Below are positions 40,401-53,959 of a stretch of 64,000 bases of DNA, in pieces. The stretch is from Calliopsis andreniformis (Eukaryota; Arthropoda; Insecta; Hymenoptera; Andrenidae). How positions within the stretch are numbered: the first letter of the stretch is position 1; the number at the start of each line of letters is the position of its first letter. Where the stretch lies: assembly GCF_051401765.1 (NCBI RefSeq), contig NW_027480495.1:806001-870000 (forward strand), written 5' to 3'. A model generated the notes under the pieces. It saw only the letters and a program-made list of their open reading frames with translations. It did not search any database and was not told the origin of the DNA. Position numbers and translations under genes: made by a program.

Positions 40401-43400
40401 TCAATCCTCAATCCTCAATCCTCAATCCCCAATCGTCAATCCTCAATACCCAATCCTCAATCTTCAATCCTCAATCCTCAATCCTCAATCTTCAATCCTC
40501 AATACTAAATCCTCAATTCTCAATCCTCAATCCTCAGTCCTGAGTCCTCAAACGTCAATCCTCAACTCTCAGCCCTGACCCTCAATCCTCAATCCTCCAT
40601 CTTCAAGCCTCAATCCTCAATCCTCAAGCCTCAATCCTCAATCCTCAATCCTCAATCCTCAATCCTCAATCCTCAATCCTCAGTTCTCCATTCTCAATCC
40701 TCAATCCTCAGCCCTCAGTCCTCAAACCTCAATCCTCAACGCTCAGCCCTCATCCTCAATCTTCAATCCTCAATCCTCAATCCCCAATCCTCAATCTTCA
40801 ATCCTCAATACTCTCTCTTCAATCCTCAATCCTCAATCCTCAATCCTCAATCCTCAATCCTCAGTCCTCAGACCTCAATCCTGAATCCTCAATCCTGAAT
40901 CCTCAATCTTCAGACCTCAGACCTCAACAATCTGTTGTCAAACCTCAATCCTCAATAGAATATCATCAATTCACACATTTCAATACTCAATACTCAACCT
41001 GCAATCTTCAAATCTCTATCCACAAACATCAATTCTCATCACTCAACACTCAACACTCAGTCCCCAATCCTCAATCTTCAATCCTCAATCCTCAGTCCTC
41101 AATCCTCAATCGTCATTCCTCAATCCTTAATACCCAATCCTCAATCTTCAATCCTCAATCCCCAATTCTCAATTCTCAATCCTCAATCCTCAGCCCTCAG
41201 TCCTCAAACCTCAATCCTCAACGCTCAGCCCTCATCCTCAATCTTCAATCCTCAATCCTCAATCCCCAATCCTCAATCTTCAATCCTCAATACTCTCTCT
41301 TCAATCCTCAATCCTCAATCCTCAATCCTCAATCCTCAATCCTCAGTCCTCAGACCTCAATCCTGAATCCTCAATCCTGAATCCTCAATCTTCAGACCTC
41401 AGACCTCAACAATCTGTTGTCAAACCTCAATCCTCAATAGAATATCATCAATTCACACATTTCAATACTCAATACTCAACCTGCAATCTTCAAATCTCTA
41501 TCCACAAACATCAATTCTCATCACTCAACACTCAACACTCAGTCCCCAATCCTCAATCTTCAATCCTCAATCCTCAGTCCTCAATCCTCAATCGTCATTC
41601 CTCAATCCTTAATACCCAATCCTCAATCTTCAATCCTCAATCCCCAATTCTCAATTCTCAATCCTCAATCATCAGTCCTCAGTCATCAAACCTCAATCCT
41701 CAACCCTCAGACCTCATCGTCAATCCTCAATCCTCAATCCTCAATCCTCAATCTTCAACACTCAGTACTCAATCTTCAATCGTCAATCCTCAATCCTCAA
41801 TCCTCAATACTCAATTCTCAAACCTCGATCCTCAGTCCTCAGTCCTCAAACCTCAATCCTCAACCCTCAGCCCTCATCCTCAATCCTCAATCCTCAATCT
41901 TCAATCCTCAGTCCTCAATCCTCAAACCTCAATCCTCAATCCTCAATCCTCAGTCCTCAAACCTCAATCCTGAATCCTCAATCCTGAATCCTCAGTCTTC
42001 AGACCTCAGACATCAACAATCAGTTGTCAATCCTCTATCCTCAATAGAATATCATCAATTCACAGTTTCAATACTCAATACTCAACCTGCAATCTTCAAA
42101 TCTCTATCCACAAACATCAATTCTCATCACTCAACCCTCAACACTCAGTCCCCAATCCTCAATCTTCAATCTTCAATCATCAATCCTCAATCCTCAATTC
42201 TCAATCTTTAATCCCCAATACTCAATCGTCAATCCTCAAGCCTCAATCGTCAATCCTCAATCTTCAATCCTCAATACTCAAGCCTCAACTTTCAATCCTC
42301 AATCCTCAATCCTCAATTCTCAATCCTCAATCCTCAGCCCTCAGTCCTCAAACCTCAATACTCAACCATCAGCCCTCATCCTCAAACTTCATTCCTCAAT
42401 CCTCAATCCTCAATCCTCAATCCTCAATCTTCAATCCTCTATACTCAATCTTCAATCCTCAATCCTCAATCCTCAATCCTCAATCCTCAATCCTCAATCG
42501 TCAGTCTTCAATCCTCAATACTCAATCTTCAATCCTCAATCCTCAATCCTCAATCCTCAATCCTCAATTCTCAAACCTCGATTCTCAGTCCTCAGACCTC
42601 AAACCTCAATCCTCAATCCTCAGCCCTCATCCTCTATCCTCAATCCTCAATCTTCAATCCTCAGTCCTCAATCCTCAATCCTCAATCCTCAATCCTCGAT
42701 CCTCAGCCCTCAAACCTCAATCCTGAATCCTCAATCCTGAATCCTCAATCTTCAGACCTCAGACATCAACAATCAGTTGTCAATCCTCAATCCTCAATCG
42801 AATATCATCAATTCACACCTTTCAATACTCAATACTCAACCTGCAATCTTCAAATCTCTATCCACAAACATCAATTCTCATCACTCAACCCTCAACACTC
42901 AGTCCCCAATCCTCAATCTTCATTCCTCAATCATCAATCCTCAATCCTCAATACTCAATCCTCAATCCTCAGTCCTCAATCCTCAATCCTCAATCCTCAT
43001 TCTTCAATCCTTAATACCCAACCATCAATCTTCAATCCTCAATCCTCAATCCTCAATTCTCAATCCTCAATCCTCAATCCTCAGACCTCAAACATCAATA
43101 CTCAGCCCTCAGTCCTCGTCCTCAATCCACAACCCTCAATCCTCAATCCTCAATCTTCAATCAGAAATATTCAATCTTCTATCTTCAATCCTGAATCCTC
43201 AATCCTCAATCCTCAAACCTCAATCCTCAATTTTCAATCCTCAATCCTCAATCCTCAATCCTCAATCCTCAATCCTCAATCCTCAATCATCAATCCTCAA
43301 TCTTCAATCCTCAATACTCAAGCCTCAATCTTCAACCCTCAATCCTCAATCCTCAATTCTCAATCCTCAAACCTCAGCCCTCAGTCCTCAAACCTCAATC

Positions 43401-46400
43401 CTCAACCCTCAGCCCTCATCCTCAAACTTCAATCCTCAATACCCAATCCTCAATCCTCAATCCTCAATCCTCAATCCTCAATCCTCAATCCTCAATACTC
43501 AATCTTCAATCCTCAATCCTCAATCCTCAATCCTCAATCCTCAATCCTCAATCCTCAATCCTCTGTCGTCAGTCTTCAATCCTCAATACTCAATCTTCAA
43601 TCCTCAATCCTCAATCCTCAATTCTCAACCCTCGATCGTCAGTTGTCAGTCCTCAAACCTCAATCCTCAACCCTCAGCCCTCATCCTCAATCCTCAATCA
43701 TCAATCTTCAATCCTCAGTCCTCAATCCTCAATCCTCAATCCTCAATCCTCAATCCTCAGTACTCAATCTTCAATCCTCAATCCTCAATCCTCAATCCTC
43801 AATCCTCAATCCTCAATCCTCTGTCGTCAGTCTTCAATCCTCAATACTCAATCTTCAATCCTCAATCCTCAATTCTCAACCCTCGATCCTCAGTCGTCAG
43901 TCCTCAAACCTCAATCCTCAACCCTCAGCCCTCATCCTCAATTCTCAATCCTCAATCCTCAGCCCTCATCCTCAAACTTCATTCCTCAATCTTCAATCCT
44001 CAATTCTCAATCCTCAATCTTCAATCCTCAATCTACAATCCTCAATCCTCAATCCTCAATCCTCAATCCTCCATCCTCAATCCTCTGTCGTCAGTCTTCA
44101 ATCCTCAATCCTCAATCCTCAATCTTCAATCCTCAATACTGAATCCTCAATCTTCAACCCTCAATCCTCAATCCTCAGTCCTCAGTCCTCAAACCTCAAT
44201 CCTCAATCCTCAATCCTCAATCCTCAATTCTCAATCCTCAATCCTCAGCCCTCAGTCCTCAAACCTCAATCCTCAACCCTCAGCCGTCATCCTCAATCTT
44301 CAATCCTCAATCCTCAATCCTCAATCCCCAATCCTCAATCTTCAATCCTCAATACTCTTTCTTCAATGCTCAATCCTCAATCCTCATTCCTCAATCCTCA
44401 TTCTTCATTCCTCAATACCCAATCCTCAATCTTCAGTCCTCATTCTTCAATCCTCAATGCCCAATCCTCAATCTTCAGTCCTCAATCCTCAATCCTCAAT
44501 CCTCAAACCTCAATCCTCAATCCTCAATCCTCAATCCTCAGTCCTCAATGTTCAATCCTCAGTACCCAATCCTCAATCTTCAATTCTCAATCGTCAATCC
44601 TCAATCCTCAATCCTCAATCCTCAATCCTCTGTCCTCAATCCACAATCCTGAATCCTCAATCCTGAATCCTCAATCTTCAGCACTCTGTCCTCAACAATC
44701 AGCTGTCAATCCTCAATCCGCAATAGAATATCCTCAGTTCAGAGTTTTCAATACGCAATACTCAATCTGCGATCTTCAAATCTCTATCCACAAACATCAA
44801 TTCTCATCACTCAACCCTCAACACTCAGTCCTCAATACCCAATCCTCAATCTTCAATCCTCAATCCTCAATCCTCAATCCTCAATCTTCAATCCTCAATA
44901 CTGAATCCTCAATCTTCAATCCTCAATCCTCAATCCTCAGTCCTCAGTCCTCAAACCTCAATCCTCAACCCTCAGCCCTCATCCTCAACCCTCAATCCTC
45001 AATCCTCAATCCTCAATCGTCAGTCTTCAATCATCAATACTCAATCTTCAATCCTCAATCCTCAATCCTCAATCTTCAATCCTCAATTCTCAATCCTCGA
45101 TCCTCAGTCTTCAGTCCTCAAACCTAAATCCTCAACCCTCAGCCCTCAATCTTCAATCCTCAGTCCTCAATCTTCAATCCTCAATCCTCAGTCCTCAAAC
45201 CTCAATCCTGAATCCTCAATCCTGAATCCTCAATCTTCAGACCTCAGACATCAACAATCAGTTGTCAACCCCCAATCCTCAATAGAATATCATCAATTCA
45301 CACCTTTCAATACTCAAAACTCAACCTGCAATCTTCAAATCTCTATCCACAAACATCAATTCTCATCACTCAACCCTCAACAGTAAGTCCCCAATCCTCA
45401 ATCTTCAATCCTCAATCATCAATCCTCAATCCTCAATTCTCAATCTTTAATCCCCAATACTCAATCTTCAATTCTCAATCCTCAATACTCAATCCTCAAT
45501 CCTCAATCCTCAATCCTCAATCCTCAATCCTCAATCCTCAGTCCTCAATTCTCAATCCTCAATCCTCAGCCCTCAGTCCTCAAACCTCAATCCTCAACCC
45601 TCAGCCCTCATCCTCAATCTTCAATCCTCAATCCTCAATCGTCAATCCCCAATCCTCAATCTTCAATCCTCAACACTCTTTCTTCAATCCTCAATCCTCA
45701 ATCCTCAATCCCCAATCCTCATTCTTCAATCCTCAATACCCAATCCTCAATCTTCAGTCCACAATCCTCAATCCTCAATTCTCAATCCTCAATCCTCATT
45801 CCACAGACCTCAAACATCAATACTCAGGCCTCAGTCCTCGTCCTCAATCCACAACCCTCAATCCTCAATCCTCAATCTTCAATCATCAATATTCAATCTT
45901 CAATCCTCAATCCTCAATCCTCAATCTTCAATCCTCAATACTCAATCTTCAATCTTCAATCCTCAATCCTCAATCCTCAATCCTCTATTCTCAATCCTCA
46001 ATCCTCAGTCCTCAGTCCTCAAACCACAATCCTCAACCCTCAGCCCTCATCCTCTATCCTCAATCCTCAATCCTCAATCCTCAACCCTCAGACCTCATCG
46101 TCAATCCTCAATCCTCAATCCTCAATCCTCAATCTTCAATCCTCAATACTGAATCCTCAATCTTCAATCCTCAATCCTCAATCCTCAGTCCTCAGTCCTC
46201 AAACCTCAATCCTCAACCCTCAGCCCTCACCCTCAATCCTCAATCCTCAATCCTCAATCCTCAATCGTCAGTCTTCAATCATCAATACTCAATCTTCAAT
46301 CCTCAATCCTCAATCCTCAATCTTCAATCCTCAATTCTCAATCCTCGATCCTCAGTCTTCAGTCCTCAAACCTAAATCCTCAACCCTCAGCCCTCATCCT

Positions 46401-47099
46401 CAATCCTCAATCCTCAATCTTCAATCCTCAGTCCTCAATCCTCAATCCTCAATCCTCAATCCTCAATCCTCAGTCCTCAAACCTCAATCCTGAATCCTCA
46501 ATCCTGAATCCTCAATCTTCAGACCTCAGATATCAACAATCAGTTGTCAATCCTCAATCCTCAATAGAATATCATCAATTCACACCTTTCAATACTCAAA
46601 ACTCAACCTGCAATCTTCAAATCTCTATCCACAAACATCAATTCTCATCACTCAACCCTCAACAGTAAGTCCCCAATCCTCAATCTTCAATCCTCAATCA
46701 TCAATCCTCAATCCTCAATTCTCAATCTTTAATCCCCAATACTCAATCTTCAATTCTCAATCCTCAATCCTCAATCCTCAATCCTCAATCATCAATCCTC
46801 AATCCTCAATCCTCAGTCCTCAATTCTCAATCCTCAATCCTCAGCCCTCAGTCCTCAAACCCCAATCCTCAACCCTCAGCCCTCATCCTCAATCTTCAAT
46901 CCTCAATCCTCAATCGTCAATCCCCAATCCTCAATCTTCAATCCTCAACACTCTTTCTTCAATCCTCAATCCTCAATCCTCAATCCCCAATCCTCATTCT
47001 TCAATCCTCAATACCCAATCCTCAATCTTCAGTCCACAATCCTCAATCCTCAATTCTCAATCCTCAATCCTCATTCCACAGACCTCAAACATCAATACT
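37480..47099 (+). repeat. Second copy of the 27.91-37.05 kb segment
   Basis: The offset to the first copy is 9570 bp up to about 40.7 kb and 10052 bp beyond about 41.2 kb; the 482-bp step is an internal tandem duplication. Core anchors are 38144, 39343, 40251 (c), 40928, 41410, 42017, 42770, 44696 (c), 45255 and 46537. Only 41410 lacks a partner in the first copy. Differences noticed include CATGTCTCAATCC near 38888 against CATTTCTCAATCC, and GTCTCGATCC-type substitutions near 39100. Confidence 0.85.
40703..41666 (+). repeat. 482-bp tandem duplication (two copies)
   Basis: Units at about 40703-41184 and 41185-41666, each carrying the CAACGCTCAGCCC variant and a core with CAATCTG (anchors 40928 and 41410). 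The length is 68 heptamers plus one 6-bp cell. The corresponding place in the earlier copies (26.8 and 31.36 kb) has a single unit, so this duplication happened after the 9570-bp one. Confidence 0.85.
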
Positions 47100-47100
47100 C

Positions 47101-47985
47101 AACCCTCAGCCCTCATCCTCAAACTTCAATCCTCAATCCTCAATCCTCAATCCTCAATCTTCAATCCTCAATACTCAATCTTCAATCTTCAATCCTCAAT
47201 CCTCAATCCTCAATCCTCTATTCTCAATCCTCAATCCTCAGTCCTCAGTCCTCAAACCACAATCCTCAACCCGCAGCCCTCATCCTCTATCCTCAATCCT
47301 CAATCCTCAATCCTCAATCCTCAACCCTCAGACCTCATCGTCAATCCTCAATCCTCAATCCTCAATCCTCAATCTTCAATCCTCAATACTGAATCCTCAA
47401 TCTTCAATCCTCAATCCTCAATCCTCAGTCCTCAGTCCTCAAACCTCAATCCTCAACCCTCAGCCCTCATCCTCAATCCTCAATCCTCAATCCTCAATCC
47501 TCAATCGTCAGTCTTCAATCATCAATACTAAATCTTCAATCCTCAATCCTCAATCCTCAATCTTCAATCCTCAATTCTCAATCCTCGATCCTCAGTCTTC
47601 AGTCCTCAAACCTAAATCCTCAATCCTCAGCCCTCATCCTCAATCCTCAATCCTCAATCTTCAATCCTCAGTCCTCAATCCTCAATCCTCAATCCTCAAT
47701 CCTCAATCCTCAATTCTCAATCTTTAATCCCCAATACTCAATCTTCAATCCTCAATCCTCAATCCTCAATCCTCAATCCTCAATCCTCAATCCTCAATCC
47801 TCAATCCTCAATCCTCAATTCTCAATCCTCAATCCTCAGCCCTCAGTCCTCAAACCTCAATCCTCAACCCTCAGCCCTCATCCTCAATCTTCAATCCTCA
47901 ATCCTCAATCCTCAATCCCCAATCCTCAATCTTCAATCCTCAATACTCTTTCTTCAATCCTCAATCCTCAATCCTCAATCCTCAA
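47101..47985 (+). repeat. Segment recurring at 54908-55792 (offset 7807)
   Basis: Recognised by the shared CAACCCGCAGCCC (47271-region and 55078-region) and ATACTAAATCTTC variants. The right part continues into the first 3144-bp unit. It includes a CAATTCTCAATCTTTAATCC stretch that elsewhere follows a core but here has no core before it, so a core was lost or skipped at the junction near 47.7 kb. Confidence 0.75.
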
Positions 47986-50815
47986 TCCTCATTCTTCAAT
48001 CCTCAATACCCAATCCTCAATCTTCAATCCTCGATCCTCAGTCCTCAAACCTCAATTCTGAAGCGTCAATCCTGAATCCTCAATCTTCTGCCCTCAGCCC
48101 TCACAATCAGTTGTCCATCCTTAATCCTCAATAGAATATCATCAATTCACACCTTTGAATACTCAATACTCAACATGCAATCTTCAAATCTCTATACACA
48201 AACATGAATTCTCATCACTCAACCCTCAACACTCAGTCCCCAATCCTCAACCTTCAATCCTCAATCCTCAATCCTCAATCCTCAATCCTCAATCTTCATT
48301 CCTCAATGCTCAATCCTCAATCCTCAAGTCTCAATCGTCAGTCTTCAATCCGCAATACTCAATCTTCAATCCTCAATCCTCAATCCTCAATGCTCAATCC
48401 TCAATTCTCAATCCTCGATCATCAGTCCTCAGTCCTCAAACCTCAAGCCTCAACCCTCAGCCCTCATCCTCAATCCTCAATCCTCAATCTTCAATCCTCA
48501 GTCCTCAATCCTCAATCCTCAATCCTCAATCCTCAATCCTCAATCCTCAGTCCTCAAACCTCAATCCTGAATCCTCAATCCTGAATCCTCAATCCTCAAT
48601 CCTCATTCCTCAATCCTTAATACCCAATCCTCAATCTTCAATCCTCATTCCTCAATCCTTAATACTCAATCTTCAATCCTCAATCCTCAATCCTCAATCC
48701 TCAATCCTCAATCCTCAATCCTCAATCCTCAATCCTCAATCCTCTGTCGTCAGTCTTCAATCCTCAATACTCAATCTTCAATCCTCAATCCTCAATCCTC
48801 AATTCTCAACCCTCGATCCTCAGTTGTCAGTCCTCAAACCTCAATCCTCAACCCTCAGCCCTCATCCTCAATCCTCAATCATCAATCTTCAATCCTCAGT
48901 CCTCAATCCTCAATCCTCAATCCTCAATCCTCAATCCTCAGTACTCAATCTTCAATCCTCAATCCTCAATCCTCAATCCTCAATCCTCAATCCTCAATCC
49001 TCTGTCGTCAGTCTTCAATCCTCAATACTCAATCTTCAATCCTCAACCCTCAATCCTCAATTCTCAACCCTCGATCCTCAGTCGTCAGTCCTCAAACCTC
49101 AATCCTCAACCCTCAGCCCTCATCCTCAATTCTCAATCCTCAATCCTCAGCCCTCGTCCTCAAACTCCATTCCTCAATCCTCAATCCTCAATTCTCAAAC
49201 CTCAATCTTCAATCCTCAATCTACAATCCTCAATCCTCAATCCTCAATCCTCTATTCTCAATCCTCAATCCTCAGTCCTCAGTCCTCAAACCACAATCCT
49301 CAACCCTCAGCCCTCATCCTCTATCCTCAATCCTCAATCCTCAATCCTCAACCCTCAGACCTCATCGTCAATCCTCAATCCTCAATCCTCAATCCTCAAT
49401 CTTCAATCCTCAATACTGAATCCTCAATCTTCAATCCTCAATCCTCAATCCTCAGTCCTCAGTCCTCAAACCTCAATCCTCAACCCTCAGCCCTCGCCCT
49501 CAATCCTCAATCCTCAATCCTCAATCCTCAATCGTCAGTCTTCAATCATCAATACTCAATCTTCAATCCTCAATCCTCAATCCTCAATCTTCAATCCTCA
49601 ATTCTCAATCCTCGATCCTCAGTCTTCAGTCCTCAAACCTAAATCCTCAACCCTCAGCCCTCATCCTCAATCCTCAATCCTCAATCTTCAATCCTCAGTC
49701 CTCAATCCTCAATCCTCAATCCTCAATCCTCAATCCTCAGTCCTCAAACCTCAATCCTGAATCCTCAATCCTGAATCCTCAATCTTCAGACCTCAGATAT
49801 CAACAATCAGTTGTCAATCCTCAATCCTCAATAGAATATCATCAATTCACACCTTTCAATACTCAAAACTCAACCTGCAATCTTCAAATCTCTATCCACA
49901 AACATCAATTCTCATCACTCAACCCTCAACAGTAAGTCCCCAATCCTCAATCTTCAATCCTCAAACATCAATCCTCAATCCTCAATTCTCAATCTTTAAT
50001 CCCCAATACTCAATCTTCAATTCTCAATCCTCAATCCTCAATCCTCAATCCTCAATCATCAATCCTCAATCCTCAATCCTCAGTCCTCAATTCTCAATCC
50101 TCAATCCTCAGCCCTCAGTCCTCAAACCCCAATCCTCAACCCTCAGCCCTCATCCTCAATCTTCAATCCTCAATCCTCAATCGTCAATCCCCAATCCTCA
50201 ATCTTCAATCCTCAACACTCTTTCTTCAATCCTCAATCCTCAATCCTCAATCCCCAATCCTCATTCTTCAATCCTCAATACCCAATCCTCAATCTTCAGT
50301 CCACCATCCTCAATCCTCAATTCTCAATCCTCAATCCTCATTCCACAGACCTCAAACATCAATACTCAGGCCTCAGTCCCCGTCCTCAATCCACAACACT
50401 CAATCCTCAATCCTCAATCTTCAATCATCAATATTCAATCTTCATTCCTCAATCCTCAATCCTCAATCCTCAATCCTCAATCGTCAATGTTCAATCCTCA
50501 ATACCCAACCCTCAACCTTCAATCCTCAATCCTCAATCCTCAATCCTCAATCCTCAATCGTCAATGTTCAATCCTCAATCCTCAATCCCCAATCGTCAAT
50601 CCTCAATACCCAATCCTCAATCTTCAATCCTCAATCCTCAATCCTCAATCTTCAATCCCCAATACTAAATCCTCAATTCTCAATCCTCAATCCTCAGTCC
50701 TGAGGCCTCAAACGTCAATCCTCAACTCTCAGCCCTGACCCTCAATCCTCAATCCTCCATCTTCAACCCTCAATCCTCAATCCTCAAGCCTCAATCCTCA
50801 ATCCTCAATCCTCAG
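47672..50815 (+). repeat. 3144-bp tandem unit, first copy
   Basis: Directly followed by its copy at 50816-53959. Core anchors are 48104 and 49804. By hand I count 13 six-bp cells, and 7 x 451 - 13 = 3144. The core at 48104 is unusual: its lead-in is TCAGCCCTCACAATCAG, it reads TTGTCCATCC, and it has CCTTTGAATAC and CAAACATGAATTC. Those ATG-bearing variants open spurious frames at 48155 and 48204. The right third derives from sequence like 36.4-37.48 kb. Confidence 0.85.
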
Positions 50816-53800
50816 TCCTCAATCCTCAATCCTCAATCCTCAATCCTCAATCCTCAATTCTCAATCTTTAATCCCCAATACTCAATCTTCAATCCTCAAT
50901 CCTCAATCCTCAATCCTCAATCCTCAATCCTCAATCCTCAATCCTCAATCCTCAATCCTCAATTCTCAATCCTCAATCCTCAGCCCTCAGTCCTCAAACC
51001 TCAATCCTCAACCCTCAGCCCTCATCCTCAATCTTCAATCCTCAATCCTCAATCCTCAATCCCCAATCCTCAATCTTCAATCCTCAATACTCTTTCTTCA
51101 ATCCTCAATCCTCAATCCTCAATCCTCAATCCTCATTCTTCAATCCTCAATACCCAATCCTCAATCTTCAATCCTCGATCCTCAGTCCTCAAACCTCAAT
51201 TCTGAAGCGTCAATCCTGAATCCTCAATCTTCTGCCCTCAGCCCTCACAATCAGTTGTCCATCCTTAATCCTCAATAGAATATCATCAATTCACACCTTT
51301 GAATACTCAATACTCAACATGCAATCTTCAAATCTCTATACACAAACATGAATTCTCATCACTCAACCCTCAACACTCAGTCCCCAATCCTCAACCTTCA
51401 ATCCTCAATCCTCAATCCTCAATCCTCAATCCTCAATCTTCATTCCTCAATGCTCAATCCTCAATCCTCAAGTCTCAATCGTCAGTCTTCAATCCGCAAT
51501 ACTCAATCTTCAATCCTCAATCCTCAATCCTCAATGCTCAATCCTCAATTCTCAATCCTCGATCATCAGTCCTCAGTCCTCAAACCTCAAGCCTCAACCC
51601 TCAGCCCTCATCCTCAATCCTCAATCCTCAATCTTCAATCCTCAGTCCTCAATCCTCAATCCTCAATCCTCAATCCTCAATCCTCAATCCTCAGTCCTCA
51701 AACCTCAATCCTGAATCCTCAATCCTGAATCCTCAATCCTCAATCCTCATTCCTCAATCCTTAATACCCAATCCTCAATCTTCAATCCTCATTCCTCAAT
51801 CCTTAATACTCAATCTTCAATCCTCAATCCTCAATCCTCAATCCTCAATCCTCAATCCTCAATCCTCAATCCTCAATCCTCAATCCTCTGTCGTCAGTCT
51901 TCAATCCTCAATACTCAATCTTCAATCCTCAATCCTCAATCCTCAATTCTCAACCCTCGATCCTCAGTTGTCAGTCCTCAAACCTCAATCCTCAACCCTC
52001 AGCCCTCATCCTCAATCCTCAATCATCAATCTTCAATCCTCAGTCCTCAATCCTCAATCCTCAATCCTCAATCCTCAATCCTCAGTACTCAATCTTCAAT
52101 CCTCAATCCTCAATCCTCAATCCTCAATCCTCAATCCTCAATCCTCTGTCGTCAGTCTTCAATCCTCAATACTCAATCTTCAATCCTCAACCCTCAATCC
52201 TCAATTCTCAACCCTCGATCCTCAGTCGTCAGTCCTCAAACCTCAATCCTCAACCCTCAGCCCTCATCCTCAATTCTCAATCCTCAATCCTCAGCCCTCG
52301 TCCTCAAACTCCATTCCTCAATCCTCAATCCTCAATTCTCAAACCTCAATCTTCAATCCTCAATCTACAATCCTCAATCCTCAATCCTCAATCCTCTATT
52401 CTCAATCCTCAATCCTCAGTCCTCAGTCCTCAAACCACAATCCTCAACCCTCAGCCCTCATCCTCTATCCTCAATCCTCAATCCTCAATCCTCAACCCTC
52501 AGACCTCATCGTCAATCCTCAATCCTCAATCCTCAATCCTCAATCTTCAATCCTCAATACTGAATCCTCAATCTTCAATCCTCAATCCTCAATCCTCAGT
52601 CCTCAGTCCTCAAACCTCAATCCTCAACCCTCAGCCCTCGCCCTCAATCCTCAATCCTCAATCCTCAATCCTCAATCGTCAGTCTTCAATCATCAATACT
52701 CAATCTTCAATCCTCAATCCTCAATCCTCAATCTTCAATCCTCAATTCTCAATCCTCGATCCTCAGTCTTCAGTCCTCAAACCTAAATCCTCAACCCTCA
52801 GCCCTCATCCTCAATCCTCAATCCTCAATCTTCAATCCTCAGTCCTCAATCCTCAATCCTCAATCCTCAATCCTCAATCCTCAGTCCTCAAACCTCAATC
52901 CTGAATCCTCAATCCTGAATCCTCAATCTTCAGACCTCAGATATCAACAATCAGTTGTCAATCCTCAATCCTCAATAGAATATCATCAATTCACACCTTT
53001 CAATACTCAAAACTCAACCTGCAATCTTCAAATCTCTATCCACAAACATCAATTCTCATCACTCAACCCTCAACAGTAAGTCCCCAATCCTCAATCTTCA
53101 ATCCTCAAACATCAATCCTCAATCCTCAATTCTCAATCTTTAATCCCCAATACTCAATCTTCAATTCTCAATCCTCAATCCTCAATCCTCAATCCTCAAT
53201 CATCAATCCTCAATCCTCAATCCTCAGTCCTCAATTCTCAATCCTCAATCCTCAGCCCTCAGTCCTCAAACCCCAATCCTCAACCCTCAGCCCTCATCCT
53301 CAATCTTCAATCCTCAATCCTCAATCGTCAATCCCCAATCCTCAATCTTCAATCCTCAACACTCTTTCTTCAATCCTCAATCCTCAATCCTCAATCCCCA
53401 ATCCTCATTCTTCAATCCTCAATACCCAATCCTCAATCTTCAGTCCACCATCCTCAATCCTCAATTCTCAATCCTCAATCCTCATTCCACAGACCTCAAA
53501 CATCAATACTCAGGCCTCAGTCCCCGTCCTCAATCCACAACACTCAATCCTCAATCCTCAATCTTCAATCATCAATATTCAATCTTCATTCCTCAATCCT
53601 CAATCCTCAATCCTCAATCCTCAATCGTCAATGTTCAATCCTCAATACCCAACCCTCAACCTTCAATCCTCAATCCTCAATCCTCAATCCTCAATCCTCA
53701 ATCGTCAATGTTCAATCCTCAATCCTCAATCCCCAATCGTCAATCCTCAATACCCAATCCTCAATCTTCAATCCTCAATCCTCAATCCTCAATCTTCAAT

Positions 53801-53959
53801 CCCCAATACTAAATCCTCAATTCTCAATCCTCAATCCTCAGTCCTGAGGCCTCAAACGTCAATCCTCAACTCTCAGCCCTGACCCTCAATCCTCAATCCT
53901 CCATCTTCAACCCTCAATCCTCAATCCTCAAGCCTCAATCCTCAATCCTCAATCCTCAG
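50816..53959 (+). repeat. 3144-bp tandem unit, second copy
   Basis: I noticed no difference from the first copy in the parts I compared; the long open frames within the two units translate identically. Core anchors are 51248 and 52948. This is the best-preserved large duplication in the window and probably among the most recent. It could also be an assembly duplication, which long reads would settle. Confidence 0.85.
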
